64,000 bases of DNA from Halichondria panicea (GCF_963675165.1 NC_087388.1:5709047-5773046), one strand, 5' to 3'. Positions 1 through 11,206 are shown, counted from the first letter of the stretch. Notes: generated by a model not told the origin, from the sequence alone. Program-made: numbers and translations.

Positions 1-548
1 TATAAATTATAATAATAGTATGTTAATTGCATGCATGCATGCATGTGTTGTAAGCGCTATATTCTTCATTTAGATATAGACTTAGTACATGGACGGTGAT
101 ACATGCAACTATAAGATTCATCTGTACTGTATTCACCACCACCCCACCCACCCTACCCACTCCACTCCACCCACTCCACTCCACCCCTTTTCACCATCAT
201 CACCATCACCCTCTGCTGAGAGCTAGGACAGTCATGCACATGATGCTAATGGTGCATTATTGCTCGTGATCTCTCGTAATGAATCTTATTATGTAATATG
301 ATCTGACCTAGCAGCATTAATTGGGGTGACAATGACGAAGCGATCCTAATGAATCCTATTTATAGTAAATGTAATGTTATCTATAATGTCACATTAATAG
401 CCATGTATATTTAACAAACCTGGGGAATAACCAGGGACTCTCCATAAATGCAATTAGTGACCTACACATAAACAAAGCTGCTGGCATCTGCTCTTAGAGA
501 AAAAAGCTATATACTCCCTCCTATTTTAACGCTGTATCTACTATAATA
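1..548. other. Intergenic AT-rich sequence
   Basis: No convincing coding exon is visible. Positions 130-190 hold a C-rich low-complexity run made of CCACCC and CCACT units. The rest is AT-rich with scattered ATGCATGC words, which are common throughout the window. Confidence 0.6.
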
Positions 549-953
549 ATGCTAGCTTCAAGCGATGCTATTTCAGAAACAGAATCTTTCTTAAAAAGTT
601 TCAACAGAGACAATAATGTAGCCGTAACGGTTGCAATGCTAAATATAAAGATCGAAGGAAAAGACTTTCCTGTTCTGGCAAAGTACTTTGACAATATACA
701 GCTCTTTACTGAGGACATGGGACTGACTGCTGCCGAGATGGGAGATGTGAGGAACACAGTTGCTTCACAAGGCAATCAAATGGCGATGCTGAAATGTTTC
801 AAAATGTGGAAAAACCACGATCCTCCTAATGCAACCTACAAGACACTTGTGGAAATAGTGTTGAACCTAGGACAGGTGGAACTTGCAACAAAGATTGTAC
901 AGTATATGATTGATAAAAATATCAATGGGATACGACAAGCTTGTATTAACTGA
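549..953 (+). CDS. Small Death-fold protein (134 aa)
   Basis: A single open exon of 134 codons starts at the ATG at 549 and ends with TGA at 951-953. About residues 50-125 look like a degenerate Death domain: a GLTAAEMGDV helix, a KMWKNHDPPNATYKTL segment matching the usual W...P.TW..L pattern, and a final LGQVELATKI helix. Death-fold modules are homotypic interaction domains found in apoptotic and innate-immune adaptors. No other domain is seen, so it could be a stand-alone adaptor or the last exon of a larger gene. The assignment is by pattern only; no upstream exon was found. Confidence 0.55.
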   Translation: MLASSDAISETESFLKSFNRDNNVAVTVAMLNIKIEGKDFPVLAKYFDNIQLFTEDMGLTAAEMGDVRNTVASQGNQMAMLKCFKMWKNHDPPNATYKTLVEIVLNLGQVELATKIVQYMIDKNINGIRQACIN

Positions 954-1312
954 ACAGTCAGAAACTATCTGTGTAATTATTAGCTATAATTATAGGATAT
1001 ATATTGCCTATAATTATTATAATAATAGTCTATTGTAGTGAATCTGTGTCCTGCTCCATGCAATGAAATAATAAGCGGTGAATCTGTGCTATGATGATCT
1101 GTGTCTCCATGCAAATGTGAAATAGCACATTGAGCCGCCCCACCCACTTTAGAGTTAAAAAATCTACTGTGGGGGTGGGGCTCATTCCCAGGCCGAGTTG
1201 TCTCTAAAATAACGCTATAAGGCCACTTAGCTTGTACTGAACTTTCTGCACTGCACTGTGCACTTTATTACTTCCTGCTAATACAGACCTATATGTATAA
1301 TTAATATGGAGT

Positions 1313-1348
1313 CCTATAAACTATAAACTTAAGTTTATAGTTTATAGG
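1313..1348. repeat. Perfect 36-bp palindrome
   Basis: Two 18-base arms centred between 1330 and 1331 are exact reverse complements, reading CCTATAAACTATAAACTT on the left. There is no spacer. It may be the collapsed remains of a foldback element or an extruding cruciform. It lies about 95 bp upstream of the start codon at 1444. Confidence 0.85.
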
Positions 1349-1443
1349 TCTGTCCCTGGCCTAGTCCTGTATATAAAATCTGGCATCATTTGTGACAAAA
1401 TTCCATCCTAAACCCTTTAGCATGACAGGTTATCCAGTCTACA

Positions 1444-2181
1444 ATGTCTGAGCCACTGGAACCAGAGAAAACCTGTGCTAACACTGCACCAACTCATTCT
1501 CACTCTTTCTCCAGTAAGTAACTCAACTGGTACGTGTTAATATAGTTGAATAGCCTCAGGTCATGGCTTTTCATTTTATATAGCTGAGAGCTAGTTTACT
1601 TATGTCTGAACAAGAATTGGTTCCAGTGTTTAAATGTCATAGATCTACACACTAATAATGATTTCCTCATTAAAGTTGAAAGTGACCCCACCACCTCAGA
1701 ATCAACTGATGAACCTGTAAAGTCAACAATGGAGCCTACATCAGAATCAACAAATAATCATAACACTGTCGCCACAACAACCCACTTTCCTAAACAATCA
1801 CCGACAAATTATGAGACACAAACAAATATAATTTCACTGCCGCCAGTCTTGTGGGTTGGTGGGAAAGACGCTGAATTTGATGATACCATTGATAAGCAAC
1901 CGGAGCTTCCTAACATCTGTAGGCCTTTACCACTTGACGATGAGGCTCCTACTTGGCAGGCGCCACAAGTATGAGCTATACTGTACTACTAGTTAACACT
2001 TTATTACCGTGAAATCTCTACACAACACTGCATGCACGATATTATATATAATTATAGCTTGATTTTTTTCTCTCTCTCTTTTCTACAGGTGAATTCAGGA
2101 TGTAAATGCTGTTGTAGTTTTTGTGCCGAAATTTGTGAAATTTGTGTAATGGTCTGTGAAATTGATTGTGATGATTACTGA
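1444..2181 (+). CDS. Three-exon gene, Thr/Ser-rich with Cys-rich C-terminus (151 aa)
   Basis: Exons are 1444-1513, 1676-1968 and 2089-2181. The introns are GTAAGT...AAG and GTATGA...CAG, and the phases join without a break. The first two exons encode a hydrophilic Thr/Ser/Pro-rich region without recognisable domains. The last exon encodes a 30-residue tail starting VNSGCKCCCSFCAEICEICV and ending in CDDY; 9 of the 30 residues are cysteine. The tail faintly recalls the cysteine-rich C-terminus of MyoD-family-inhibitor proteins, but I would not assign that family from this alone. It could bind metal or be palmitoylated. No signal peptide is seen. Start choice: first ATG in frame with the spliced product. 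Confidence 0.6.
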
Positions 2182-2707
2182 ATTCTTGAAGTCGGTGTGT
2201 CATGTACGTGTATAATTATGGCTTGGCAAATTATGCTTTTCTATTATTCTTTTTGACTATTCTGCCTATTATTCCAGTTTGCATGCATGGTGTACCCATT
2301 ATTCCAGTTTAAAGACATCAATTTATTTGTAGCTGCACTACCTGATTTAGCCTTGTTCCCAGCCTCGTTGTCTCTATATAGCTATAGTACTCTTCAACAC
2401 TTCGTTCTATTAAAAAAATCGGCCGGGACTGAGGCTATTGCCTGAGGTAGCATTTATACAGAAAGTGCATGAACTCTAGTGCCGAAAGAAAAAATACTCT
2501 TCCATGCCTGCCTAGTGCACGTGGCTATATATTCCTGCTAGCATAATTTGCCAAGCCCTATACAATGTATATGCACTCAGTGTCCAATGATGTCACTTTT
2601 TCATAAACACAAACTTCCTGTGCTATAATTATGTACCGTGACTGACAACTTTCATAATGATTATAATACTTGTCAATTGAGAGCTAAACTCAGAAGGTGA
2701 AATATTC
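2182..2707. other. Intergenic, with relic of a TAGCCT...AGGCTA foldback
   Basis: No gene is seen. Between about 2349 and 2437 a TAGCCTTGTTCCCAGCC-like end faces a GGCCGGGACTGAGGCTA-like end. These resemble the termini of the complete elements at 14883 and 53088, so this is probably a short degraded relative. Confidence 0.4.
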
Positions 2708-4777
2708 ATGGCTAATGCTGCAGCTGAATACACGGTTACTAAGTACAGACAGTCAATGGACGTGCCTTACGTTGCCGTAATAAGCGTCTCTCCTTCATCA
2801 TCCGATGTATCAGCAGTGTGTGGCCAAACTGATAATAGTCCAAGGAGTACAAAAGTTGTAGATAACGTTTCAAAATCACCCTCTGCAGTGAAGAGCTCGA
2901 GATCAAAGGTAAGTAACAAAAGTGTGTAGTGCAGAGTGCAGGAACTTAAGGAACATTATTTTTATTATACCTCTGCAGATAGATCAGTTCTGTAATGCCT
3001 GTTGCTTCTGCTGGTTTGCCTGTGGGTATGGTACTCTGATGATATGCTGTCTACCTTGCCTTCCTTGTGTATGGTGCTGCCAGAAATGTCCAAATATTTA
3101 ACATTTCCTCTCAAATTTTTAACAATGATATTTCCTAACTACATGTGTCTATTTAATTATGACACATGACCAATGCAGTCTTTATGCATGACTATATTAT
3201 GAGTATATGGGTGAAAACTAGGCCACATGTGTAGGCCGCCCTGCATGCATGGTGCATAATTCACATGTATACATAATAATTATTATGATGGTTTAAACAG
3301 ATTCGGATGGAATTTGGGGTCCACCATATAGTATTTTGTATATAGCTATGGACTAGCTATATATAGGCTCTGCATGTAGCTAAACAAGGCTAGATCCTGC
3401 ATGCTTCAGACAGAATAGAGGGCCATGTTATTGGCTTTAGGAATGAGTAACACAGCTGTTGGGAGCATTGGTGTGCAATAGGGACAGTCTTGAAGATTAC
3501 TATAATTATCGTGAGGGCTGTCAGAGTGACTGGGCATGCAGCCCTGGAGAAAAAGTGGTTGCTTAGGAGAGTTTAGGTCCTGATAAATGGAACAATTTTA
3601 GTAAATAGATCTAGGTGTCTAAAAATAATTAGGCATCAATGTCCATTTTTGGTAAAGATCATTACATTAAGTTTTGCATAACGACATTTTCAGGGCAAAA
3701 TATGCTGAAGGTGTTATTTTCCGTTTTGGGCTTTTTATGAGGCCACATTTTTAATTAAAGAGAATAAATGGGTAAAAAAATAGTTTCCCCCATGAATGCA
3801 GAGGTAAGTCATACTGCATATTATTGTTGAGTGTAGTGTGTGTACCCAAGGTAAGGGCATTTAGTGATACATTCGTTATCACTATAATCTTGATCACACC
3901 TGATTGTGAACTGTGCAATAACTTTATATTCCATTCTCAGAATGTTTCTTTTTAATTGATACCGTTATGCTTCTGTATGGAACAATACAATAATAATATA
4001 TGCTATACATGTACATGCAGTGTATACAAGTCACATGCTATATAGAAGGAATCAATATATGCCCTATAAAGCTGGTGGGCATATCATACTAAGAGTGTGT
4101 ATGTATATGTAGTACATACTAAGGTTTGTGTATACAGTAATTAAAGCCTCGTCAGACAAAAATACAGGAAGTAGCACATCACAGGTACACACAGGGAAAC
4201 CACAATATATGAGGGTAATAAAATTAATTATACAGATTAATTGCATGCACAGAGAATGCAGTTTGATATAGATTTTTTATTGGGATTATCAAGAGTACTT
4301 CATATAATATTGATATCAGGAGCACATGAAGAGATCTCCTCATAATAATGTGCCCCTGATATTATACGCAACACGCTGCGCTGTAAGTGTTGTTCATGCT
4401 CACCATTATGTTTTATGTTGTCACGAGTATATAAACAATGAGATATGACTACATAAACGAATGAGTGAGGGCTTTGTCCCATTATACATGAACATATGAA
4501 AATAAAGATTATCACTGAAAAGTATATTAAACTGCTAAGCCACTACTATAGCTATGTGTAATGTTCACGTGTGGTACATGTCTCCACTGAAATTTAATAT
4601 ACTGTTCAATGTCTAGTGTCTCCAGAATATTAGATTTATCCCATGAAACCACCTCATTATAATTTTGTCTGTTATAATTATCATGATGATTGAAAGTTTG
4701 AACGAGTGAAATACAGCAAACTATATTCTAAATAGTGATCACTATACTCTAAAGTTATAGTCTGGTTATAGTTGAGT
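2706..4777. repeat. Segmental duplication, copy A
   Basis: The stretch from the Cys-rich gene to the end of MT1 matches 9722-13460 at high identity and in the same order, including noncoding landmarks such as the run near 3500-3900 and the segment around 4270-4320. Copy B differs by two insertions, 11207-12070 and 12157-13066, for which copy A preserves the empty sites. No other gene is seen between 3102 and 4777. Confidence 0.85.
2708..3101 (+). CDS. Two-exon protein with Cys-rich tail exon (107 aa)
   Basis: Exon 1 (2708-2908) starts at ATG and ends at a GTAAGT donor in phase 0; exon 2 (2979-3101) follows a pyrimidine-rich ACCTCTGCAG acceptor. The N-terminal 67 residues are Ser/Val-rich and probably disordered. 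Exon 2 adds 40 residues starting IDQFCNACCFCWFACGYGTL with many cysteines (CC, CFC, CLPC, CCQKC), possibly a palmitoylated or metal-binding tail. A near-identical copy lies at 9724-10114, where it is the 3' part of a fused gene, and the conservation of both exons and splice sites supports real coding. I do not recognise the family. Confidence 0.65.
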
Positions 4778-6042
4778 TCACTTTGGGACGCAGCAATCGA
4801 TGCCTTTCTTGGGGCATTTGCAGTTGGGTCCACACTTGCAGTCGGCACCAGCACATCCCTTACACACACAGAGGCAACAGCCACTCTCTCCACCAGTACA
4901 CTTGTCACCACACTGACAGTCAGGGCCACACTTGCAGTCAGCTATAGGAGAGAAAAGTTTCAGTAAATTCCAGTTGAAGGAAGAATAGACAGGCAGGAAA
5001 GAGACAAGCCATACACTAAATAACTTACCGCATTTGCAAGGTCCAGCTACACAGCAATCGATGCCTTTCTTGGGGCATTTGCAGTTGGGTCCACACTTGC
5101 AGTCTGCACCAGCACATCCCTTACACACACAGAGGCAACAGCCACTCTCTCCACCAGTACACTTGTCACCACACTGACAGTCAGGGCCACAGTTACAGTT
5201 GCCTGTAAGAGAGGAAATGAATCGATAAACAACTTGCTTTATAAACACAAAGGAAATAAATACATGGAAAAGCCACAGAGATTTAGACAATAGACAAAAG
5301 AAGAGAGACTTACTGCATTTGCAAGGTCCAGCTACACAGCAATCGATGCCTTTCTTGGGGCATTTGCAGTTGGGTCCACACTTGCAGTCTGCACCAGCAC
5401 ACCCCTTACACACACAAGGACAGCAATTTCCATCACACTTGTCTCCACACTGGCAGTCAGGGCACTTGCAGTCAGCTATAGTAGGAGAGAAATTAATGAA
5501 TAAGATTAGGTACAACGATCTCCATAAAAGGGAAGTGGTAGGTATACCGTAGTTGATGTAATTACAGTGCCAGTCTAATTAAACGAAATTCGAAATTGTT
5601 GGCCATAATTATACCACCATATAAATTCATTTGTTTTATGTACATAGTCTCGCAAAGATAATTATTTTTTATACTGGCGCTGTAATTACATCAACTATGG
5701 TAGTGAAAAGCCACGAAATTCCAAATGATAAATAAACTTACTGCGTTTGCAAGGTCCAGCTACACAGCAATCGATGCCTTTCTTGGGGCATTTACAGTTG
5801 GGTCCACACTTGCAGTCTGCACCAGCACATCCCTTACACACACAGAGGCAACAGCCACTCTCTCCAGCAGTACACTTGTCACCACACTGACAGTCAGGGC
5901 CACAGTTACAGTTGCCTGTGTAGGGAGGAAGTATAACTATAAAGCACGTGCTTTTACAAATGAGCCATGAAAACTCTTAGACAGTCACAGTCACAGACTT
6001 ACTGCACTTGCAGGGTCCAGCTGTAGTTGGTTTGTCCGCCAT
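4778..6042 (-). CDS. Metallothionein-like protein MT1, four Cys repeats (237 aa)
   Basis: Minus-strand exons are 6003-6042, 5742-5915, 5314-5475, 5029-5202 and 4778-4941. All introns are GT-AG and all joins are phase 1. Exon 1 encodes MADKPTTAGPCKC. Each later exon encodes one repeat of 54-58 residues rich in CxC and CC: a core of DCKCGPDCQCGDKC, then CVCKGCAGADCKCG, then KCPKKGIDCC. Repeats come in a long form (GGESGCCLC) and a short form (DGNCCPC). Such density of CxC motifs with Lys and almost no aromatics is typical of metallothioneins, which bind Zn, Cu or Cd in the cytosol. No signal peptide is seen. One copy of a 154-bp MITE sits in the intron between repeats 1 and 2. It lies 285 bp downstream of K1 on the same strand. 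Confidence 0.8.
5547..5700. mobile_element. TA-flanked MITE in MT1 intron
   Basis: The ends CCGTAGTTGATGTAATTACA and its near-perfect inverted copy (28 bp, two mismatches) are flanked by TA at 5545-5546 and 5701-5702. The matching MT2 intron has the uninterrupted site at 14479-14480, so insertion followed the MT duplication or spared that copy. TA target duplication suggests mobilisation by a Tc1/mariner-type transposase. Confidence 0.9.
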
Positions 6043-6326
6043 TTCTGATTATTGAGAGTTCTTGAGAGATTGTTGAGAGTTGGTTCTAGTTTTTCTTGTT
6101 TTCTGCTGCTTGAATTGAAATCGTTGCTGAATGATGTGCACTGACTTGGTTGCTTTATATAAAGTGCACAGTTTTCCACACGACGGTGGCCGTGTCACTT
6201 TTGCACTCAGCAGCCGAGTGCAAAGTCAATTATACTTCAAAAATGAGCCGCATGACAATTAATTTGCACATGCGCAATAGAGAATATGGTCTTGACATAA
6301 CAAGTAAGACCACAAAAGTAATGCTT
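6043..6326 (-). promoter_or_regulatory. MT1 promoter: TATA box and metal-response-like motifs
   Basis: Going upstream on the minus strand from the MT1 ATG there is a TATA box (TTTATATAAA, 6154-6163), then TGCACTC on the plus strand at 6202-6208 and on the minus strand at 6216-6222. Both match TGCRCNC, the core of the metal response element bound by MTF-1. The same arrangement recurs before MT2 (TATA 15558-15567; motifs 15596-15602, 15626-15632, 15633-15639) and MT3 (56871-56880; 56909-56915, 56939-56945). The motif match is seen; metal induction is inferred. Confidence 0.5.
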
Positions 6327-8041
6327 TTAGGGAATAATTGCAAACTCTACAGAATCAGTACATGTTCCATTAGGTCTATTATACCCTCCAACAGTCATTA
6401 TCTTGTCTTCAAAAGCAACAGCAAAACCCAAACATCGAGGCTCAGACAATTGACCTTTCAGCTCCTTCCAAACATCTTCACTAGTGTGATAGACGTGGAC
6501 AAGCTTCGTTCCTTTTTGCTGACCTGTCTCGGTGTTAAATTTCCAGCCTCCAATTGCCATTACATGGTTGCGAAATGACACGCATGCAGAGGTTTTAAAT
6601 TCCAGATTTTGTATTTTCCTGAAGATGTCATGATCGTCGGTGTTAGATTTAACAAGTTGTGACACTGTTGCTACACAAGCATTCCTTGTTGGAACAATAT
6701 CTCCATCTCTAACCACGTATCCTCCTAGTATGTAAAGCATGCCATCACACACACAGCCAGAAGCACGAAACACTTTATAAGGAAGACTGGCAAGCTCACG
6801 CCATACCCTATCTTGAGATGTAACGATCAAAACATCGACTGTCTGTATTATTCCATGAGGACTGTTTCCCCCAGCTATGATTAGGCAACCATTGCTAAAC
6901 ACAACTGTCATCTGGCTTCGTTTCGTCCTCAATTTTGGGTAAATCGAGCATGTCCATTCTCTATCGGTCAACTGGTAGATTGCATCGGTATATTCTTCTT
7001 CGTCTTCATCTTGTCGATGAATTTTACGCTTGATTCCACCGATTGTGTGAAGATGGAAATGGATAGCTCCTTTGTAAGGAACAGGCAACACAACCAAAGA
7101 AGCATCTCTGACAAGGCAATCAGCTGATACTGACCATCCACTGGTCAAATTGTATGAATAGATTTTCCTGCTGCGATAGGGCCTGAAATATGCCGTGTCA
7201 TCATGAACTGCAGCATCGATGGGGCTGGACATTCTCTCAAAAGCTCGAATATCACGCCGAGTGTTCCATTGCAGCTCATGGGGGGAATCACTAGGCCCAG
7301 CTGAGGAGTGGACATAAAGTAAAACCCACATGCATGGTATGAAAGTACTACAGATGTACTTACCCTGAGTTGGGCTGTTGAGACTGGTGATTGAGGCAGT
7401 TGAAGAGGCGCAATGTTTCTTTGATAGCCCATCTCTGGCAATGGAAAGGTAATCATGACCTGATGGCATACTAGTACTGAGCTGCTGAACACTAGTCGGT
7501 TGTGACACATCCTCTGGTGCACTGAACGTTCTTTGCTTTGGAGTAGCTGGCACAGTGAGACCTCTGGGTTGGGCTGCATGCATGACACACATGCAATGAC
7601 ATAAAAAATGCAGTAATTTTGATTGAGGGTGAAGGGACACAGTCAGACACTGCATGACGTTTACACTAATATGAGGTTATAAATCATGTGATAAGACAGC
7701 CTACCTATATCCTCAGCAATTTTTCTCTGGTCTACAGATCTCGAACAAAGAGCTTGCATAATGTCCTGCCATGTTGTCGATTGACCGTTTCGCAGCCAAT
7801 GAGACAACGTCTCTCGTAGACATGCTTTGCAATCAGAACTCCTATGATTAGCTTTAATCTGCCTTAAAGTAGGTTCAAGAACCTTCAAAGCGAGGCCGAA
7901 GTTGTGCCACTCATCTGCCGTATCAATAACAGCATCAAAAACATCATGCAGATTGTCAATAGAGAGAACGTCTCCTCCTATTGTACGATCAGTACTCTCC
8001 ACTGGACTGAGGGGAAACTGTGTATCATCAGTATTGGCCAT
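6327..8041 (-). CDS. Death-kelch protein K1 (506 aa)
   Basis: Minus-strand exons are 7705-8041, 7364-7573 and 6327-7300, all joined in phase 1. Residues about 30-112 form a Death domain with the pattern W.NFGLALKV..PTLRQI, CLRETLSHWL, TTWQDIMQAL and KIAEDI. A Ser/Thr/Pro-rich linker (about 113-183) follows. The last exon encodes a kelch-type beta-propeller with glycine pairs in LIIAGGNS, MLYILGGY, VMAIGGWK and IMTVGGYNRP and conserved aromatics between them. The pairing suggests an adaptor that combines Death-fold assembly with substrate recognition, but partners are unknown. The ATG at 8041 was chosen as the first methionine before the Death domain. K2 and K3 share the exon plan. Confidence 0.8.
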
Positions 8042-8751
8042 AGTATATAATAGCTTGAAGAATTCAGTAAACCTATCCACAACAATAAACAGCACACAAA
8101 AATTGTTCAACTTCTATATAGCAGAGGCTATATAATATAGCACATCCAGTTCCTGCAGCTGAGCTAAACTACTGGGCTAGCTGTTAATTAGCACCCTTTG
8201 GAGATCATGAATCTAGTTAATAAAGCAGGTGACTGCCACTGGTGTCTTTGGCATGCAGACAACAAGCTTATGAATACATTCCACCACATCTGGTCAGCCC
8301 ATCACCAAACCACCCACATGCAACATATGTAATAAGCAGCATTCAACATGTACATTTTTGGTGGATATACCCTGGGAATTCTGATCTTGAATTTTGAAAC
8401 TGGGTTAGATCTAGCCATCAACGTTCGTATTGTAAGGGCGACCTTTGTATATTAGCCTTGTTTGGCTATTTGGTTTTTGTGCATAGAACAGACTATGTAG
8501 TAAAGTAATTGGATTGGGTATTTTTATCACTGTAATCAGATCGAAGTATATAGTACTATAATTATATATACTTTTTCCGCAAATGTATAATTATAAAAGA
8601 ACACCTGACATATCATGCACATGCATGCAGGACTATATGTATAAGCTTCCCCACGCTCATGCACTTCGTCTGGTTGATGTTAACACATGCGTAATAGAGA
8701 ATGTGAATTCTACAGAGTCACAAAACAATGCTTATAATTATTTAATTGATG
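8042..8751. other. Noncoding 5' flank of K1
   Basis: No exon is recognised. Parts resemble the sequences upstream of K2, K6 and the fragment at 30 kb, for example the words around GGATACCCTGGGAATT and TTAGATCTAGCCATCA, so the duplicated unit extended into this flank. Confidence 0.5.
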
Positions 8752-9302
8752 CAAATTCTACAAAATCAGTACACGATGATGCTCTATTATAACCTCCTAC
8801 AGTCATTATCCCTCAAAACCAGCAGCAAAACCCAAACATTGAGGTGTCTAGACAATTGACCTCAGTTTCAGCTCCTTCCAAACATCTTCATGTGATAGAC
8901 CTGGACAAGCTTTGTTCCTTTTTGCTGACCTGTCTCTGCGTTAAATTTCCAGCCTCCAATTGCCAGTATACAATTGTAAAATGACACACACACAGAATCA
9001 CAAAGTTCCAAGTATTTGAAACTATGATGTCTTTATTGGTGCTATGAGATTCAACAAGTTGGGACACTGTAGCTACGCAAGCACTTCTGGTCTACAGATC
9101 ACGAGCAAAAGAGCTTAGATAATGTCCTGCCAGGTTGTCAATTGACCATTTCGCAGCCAATGAGAAAACATATCTTGTAGATATGTCTTGCAATCAGAAT
9201 TCCCCTGTTAATATGCCTCAAAGTAGGTTCAAGAACCTTCAAAGCGAGGCCAAAGTTGTGCCACTCATCTGCTGTATCAATAACAGCATAAAAAACATTG
9301 TA
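8752..9302 (-). pseudogene. Death-kelch pseudogene (internally deleted)
   Basis: Positions 8752-9086 match the 3' half of the kelch exon of K1 and its relatives (from the stop-proximal region to the ACACAAGCA segment). At about 9087 this joins directly to sequence matching the Death exon, which runs to about 9302. Several small indels break the frame, and the linker exon and the first half of the propeller are missing. Confidence 0.8.
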
Positions 9303-9567
9303 CTAGCATGTATAGTTAAGTGGTTGTGGTCATTAAACATGCAAGAATCTTCCTTCTTTTCTTGCATGCTGTCAGGATGTAGATCTACTCACTTCTTGCA
9401 TGCTGTTATACAGGATGTACTTTACTTAGAGCTTCCAACCCCATTGCTCAGGATCAAATTGCAAGTCTTCATGAGCAAGCCTCTTCCAGAGCACTACCTG
9501 TAAGTGAACCCTCAAACCGTGAAAATGTGCTTTGAAGCCAATTATTTGTCACTGCATGCTGCTGAGA

Positions 9568-10114
9568 ATGAGAGTCCTTGTATTGTGTATGAGCTGCCTG
9601 TGTCTATGGCTGGGGAAGGTGAGTGGTATAATAGTCAGTAGCTGCAGTTGAGAGTCCCAATGCTTGCAGCTCAGTGTACTGGTGTCTGCAGACTATGTGG
9701 TACAAGTGGAGATGCTCTCCTACATGGCTAATGCTGCAGCTGAATACATGGTTACTAAGTACAGACAGTCAATAGACGTGCCTTACGTAGCCGTAATAAG
9801 CGTCTCTCCTTCATCATCCGATGTATCAGCAGTGTGTGGCCAAACTGATAGTCCAAGGAGTACAGAAGTTGTAGAGAACATTTCAAAATCACCCTCTGCA
9901 GTGAAGAGCTCGAGATCAAAGGTAAGTAATAAAAGTGTGTAGTGCAGAGTGCAGGAACTTAAGGAACATTATTTTTATTATACCTCTGCAGATAGATCAG
10001 TTCTGCAATGCCTGTTGCTTCTGCTGGTTTGCCTGTGGGTATGGTACTCTGATGATATGCTGTCTACCTTGCCTTCCTTGTGTATGGTGCTGCCAGAAAT
10101 GTCCAAATATTTAA
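9568..10114 (+). CDS. Chimeric secreted Cys-rich protein (141 aa)
   Basis: Exons are 9568-9618, 9670-9921 and 9992-10114, all phase 0 with GTGAGT and GTAAGT donors. Exon 1 encodes MRVLVLCMSCLCLWLGK, a plausible signal peptide. The start of exon 2 (LSVLVSADYVVQVEMLSY) matches the N-terminus of the Delta-like gene at 61109. From 9724 onward the sequence matches the Cys-rich gene at 2708, including its tail exon. The fused frame is open throughout. Apparently a duplication joined the 5' end of a Notch-ligand-like gene to the Cys-rich gene, which would redirect the product into the secretory pathway. Whether the inner ATG at 9724 is used instead cannot be told from sequence. Confidence 0.65.
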
Positions 10115-11206
10115 CATTTCCTCTCAAATTTTTAACAATGATATTTCCTAATTGCATGTGTCTATTTAATTATGACACATGACCAATGCAGTCTTTATGC
10201 ATGACTATAGAGTATATGGGTGAAAACTAGGCCACATGTGTAGGCCGCCCTGCATGGTGCATAATTCACATGTATACATAATAATTATTATGATGGTTTT
10301 AATAAACTTAAGTTCGGATGCAATTTGGGGTCCACCGTAGTATTTTGTATAGCTATGGACTATATAGCTATAATGCCCTGCATGTAGCTAAACAAGGCTA
10401 GATCCTGTATGCTTCAGACAGACTTGAATGAATAGAGGGCCATGTTATTGGCTTTAGGAATGAGTAACGCAGCTGTTGGGAGCAGTGGTGCATGTGCAAT
10501 AGGGACAGTCTTGAAGATTGCTATAAAATCGTGAGGGCTGTCAGAGTGACTGGACATGCAGCCCTGGAGAAAAGTGGTTGCTTAGGAGAGTTTAGGTCCT
10601 GATAAATGGAACAATTTTAGCAAATAGATCTAGGTGTCTAAAAATAATTGGGCATCAATGTACATTTTTGGTAAAGATCCTTACATTAAGTTTTGCATAA
10701 CGACATTTTCAGGGCAAAATATGCTGAGGTGTTATTTTCCGTTTTGGGTTTTTTATGAGGCCACATTTTTAATTATAAAAATGGGTAAAAAAAATAGTTT
10801 CCCCCATGCAGAGGTAAGTCATACTGCATATTATTGTTGAGTGTAGTGTGTGTACCAAAGGTAAGGGCATTTAGTGATACATTCGTTATCACTATAATCT
10901 TGATCACATGCACCCGATTGTGAACTGTGCAATAACTTTATATTCCATTCAGAATGTTTCTTTTTAATTGATACCATTATGCTTACAATACAATAATAAT
11001 TATATACTATATACATGCAGTGTATACAAGTCACATGCTATAGAAGGAATCAATATATGCCCTATAAGCTGGTGGGCACATCATACTAAGATTGTGTATG
11101 TATATGTAGTACATACTAATTAAGGTTTGTGTATACAGTAATTAAAGCCTCGTCAGACAAAAATACAGGAAGTAGAAACCACAATATATGAGGGTAATAA
11201 AAATTA

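Noticed and set aside
4681-5552. Val/Thr/Ser-rich open frames in the MT1 region on both strands
   Set aside because: They are other-frame shadows of the cysteine-repeat exons. Splice sites and repeat phase support only the Cys-rich frame.
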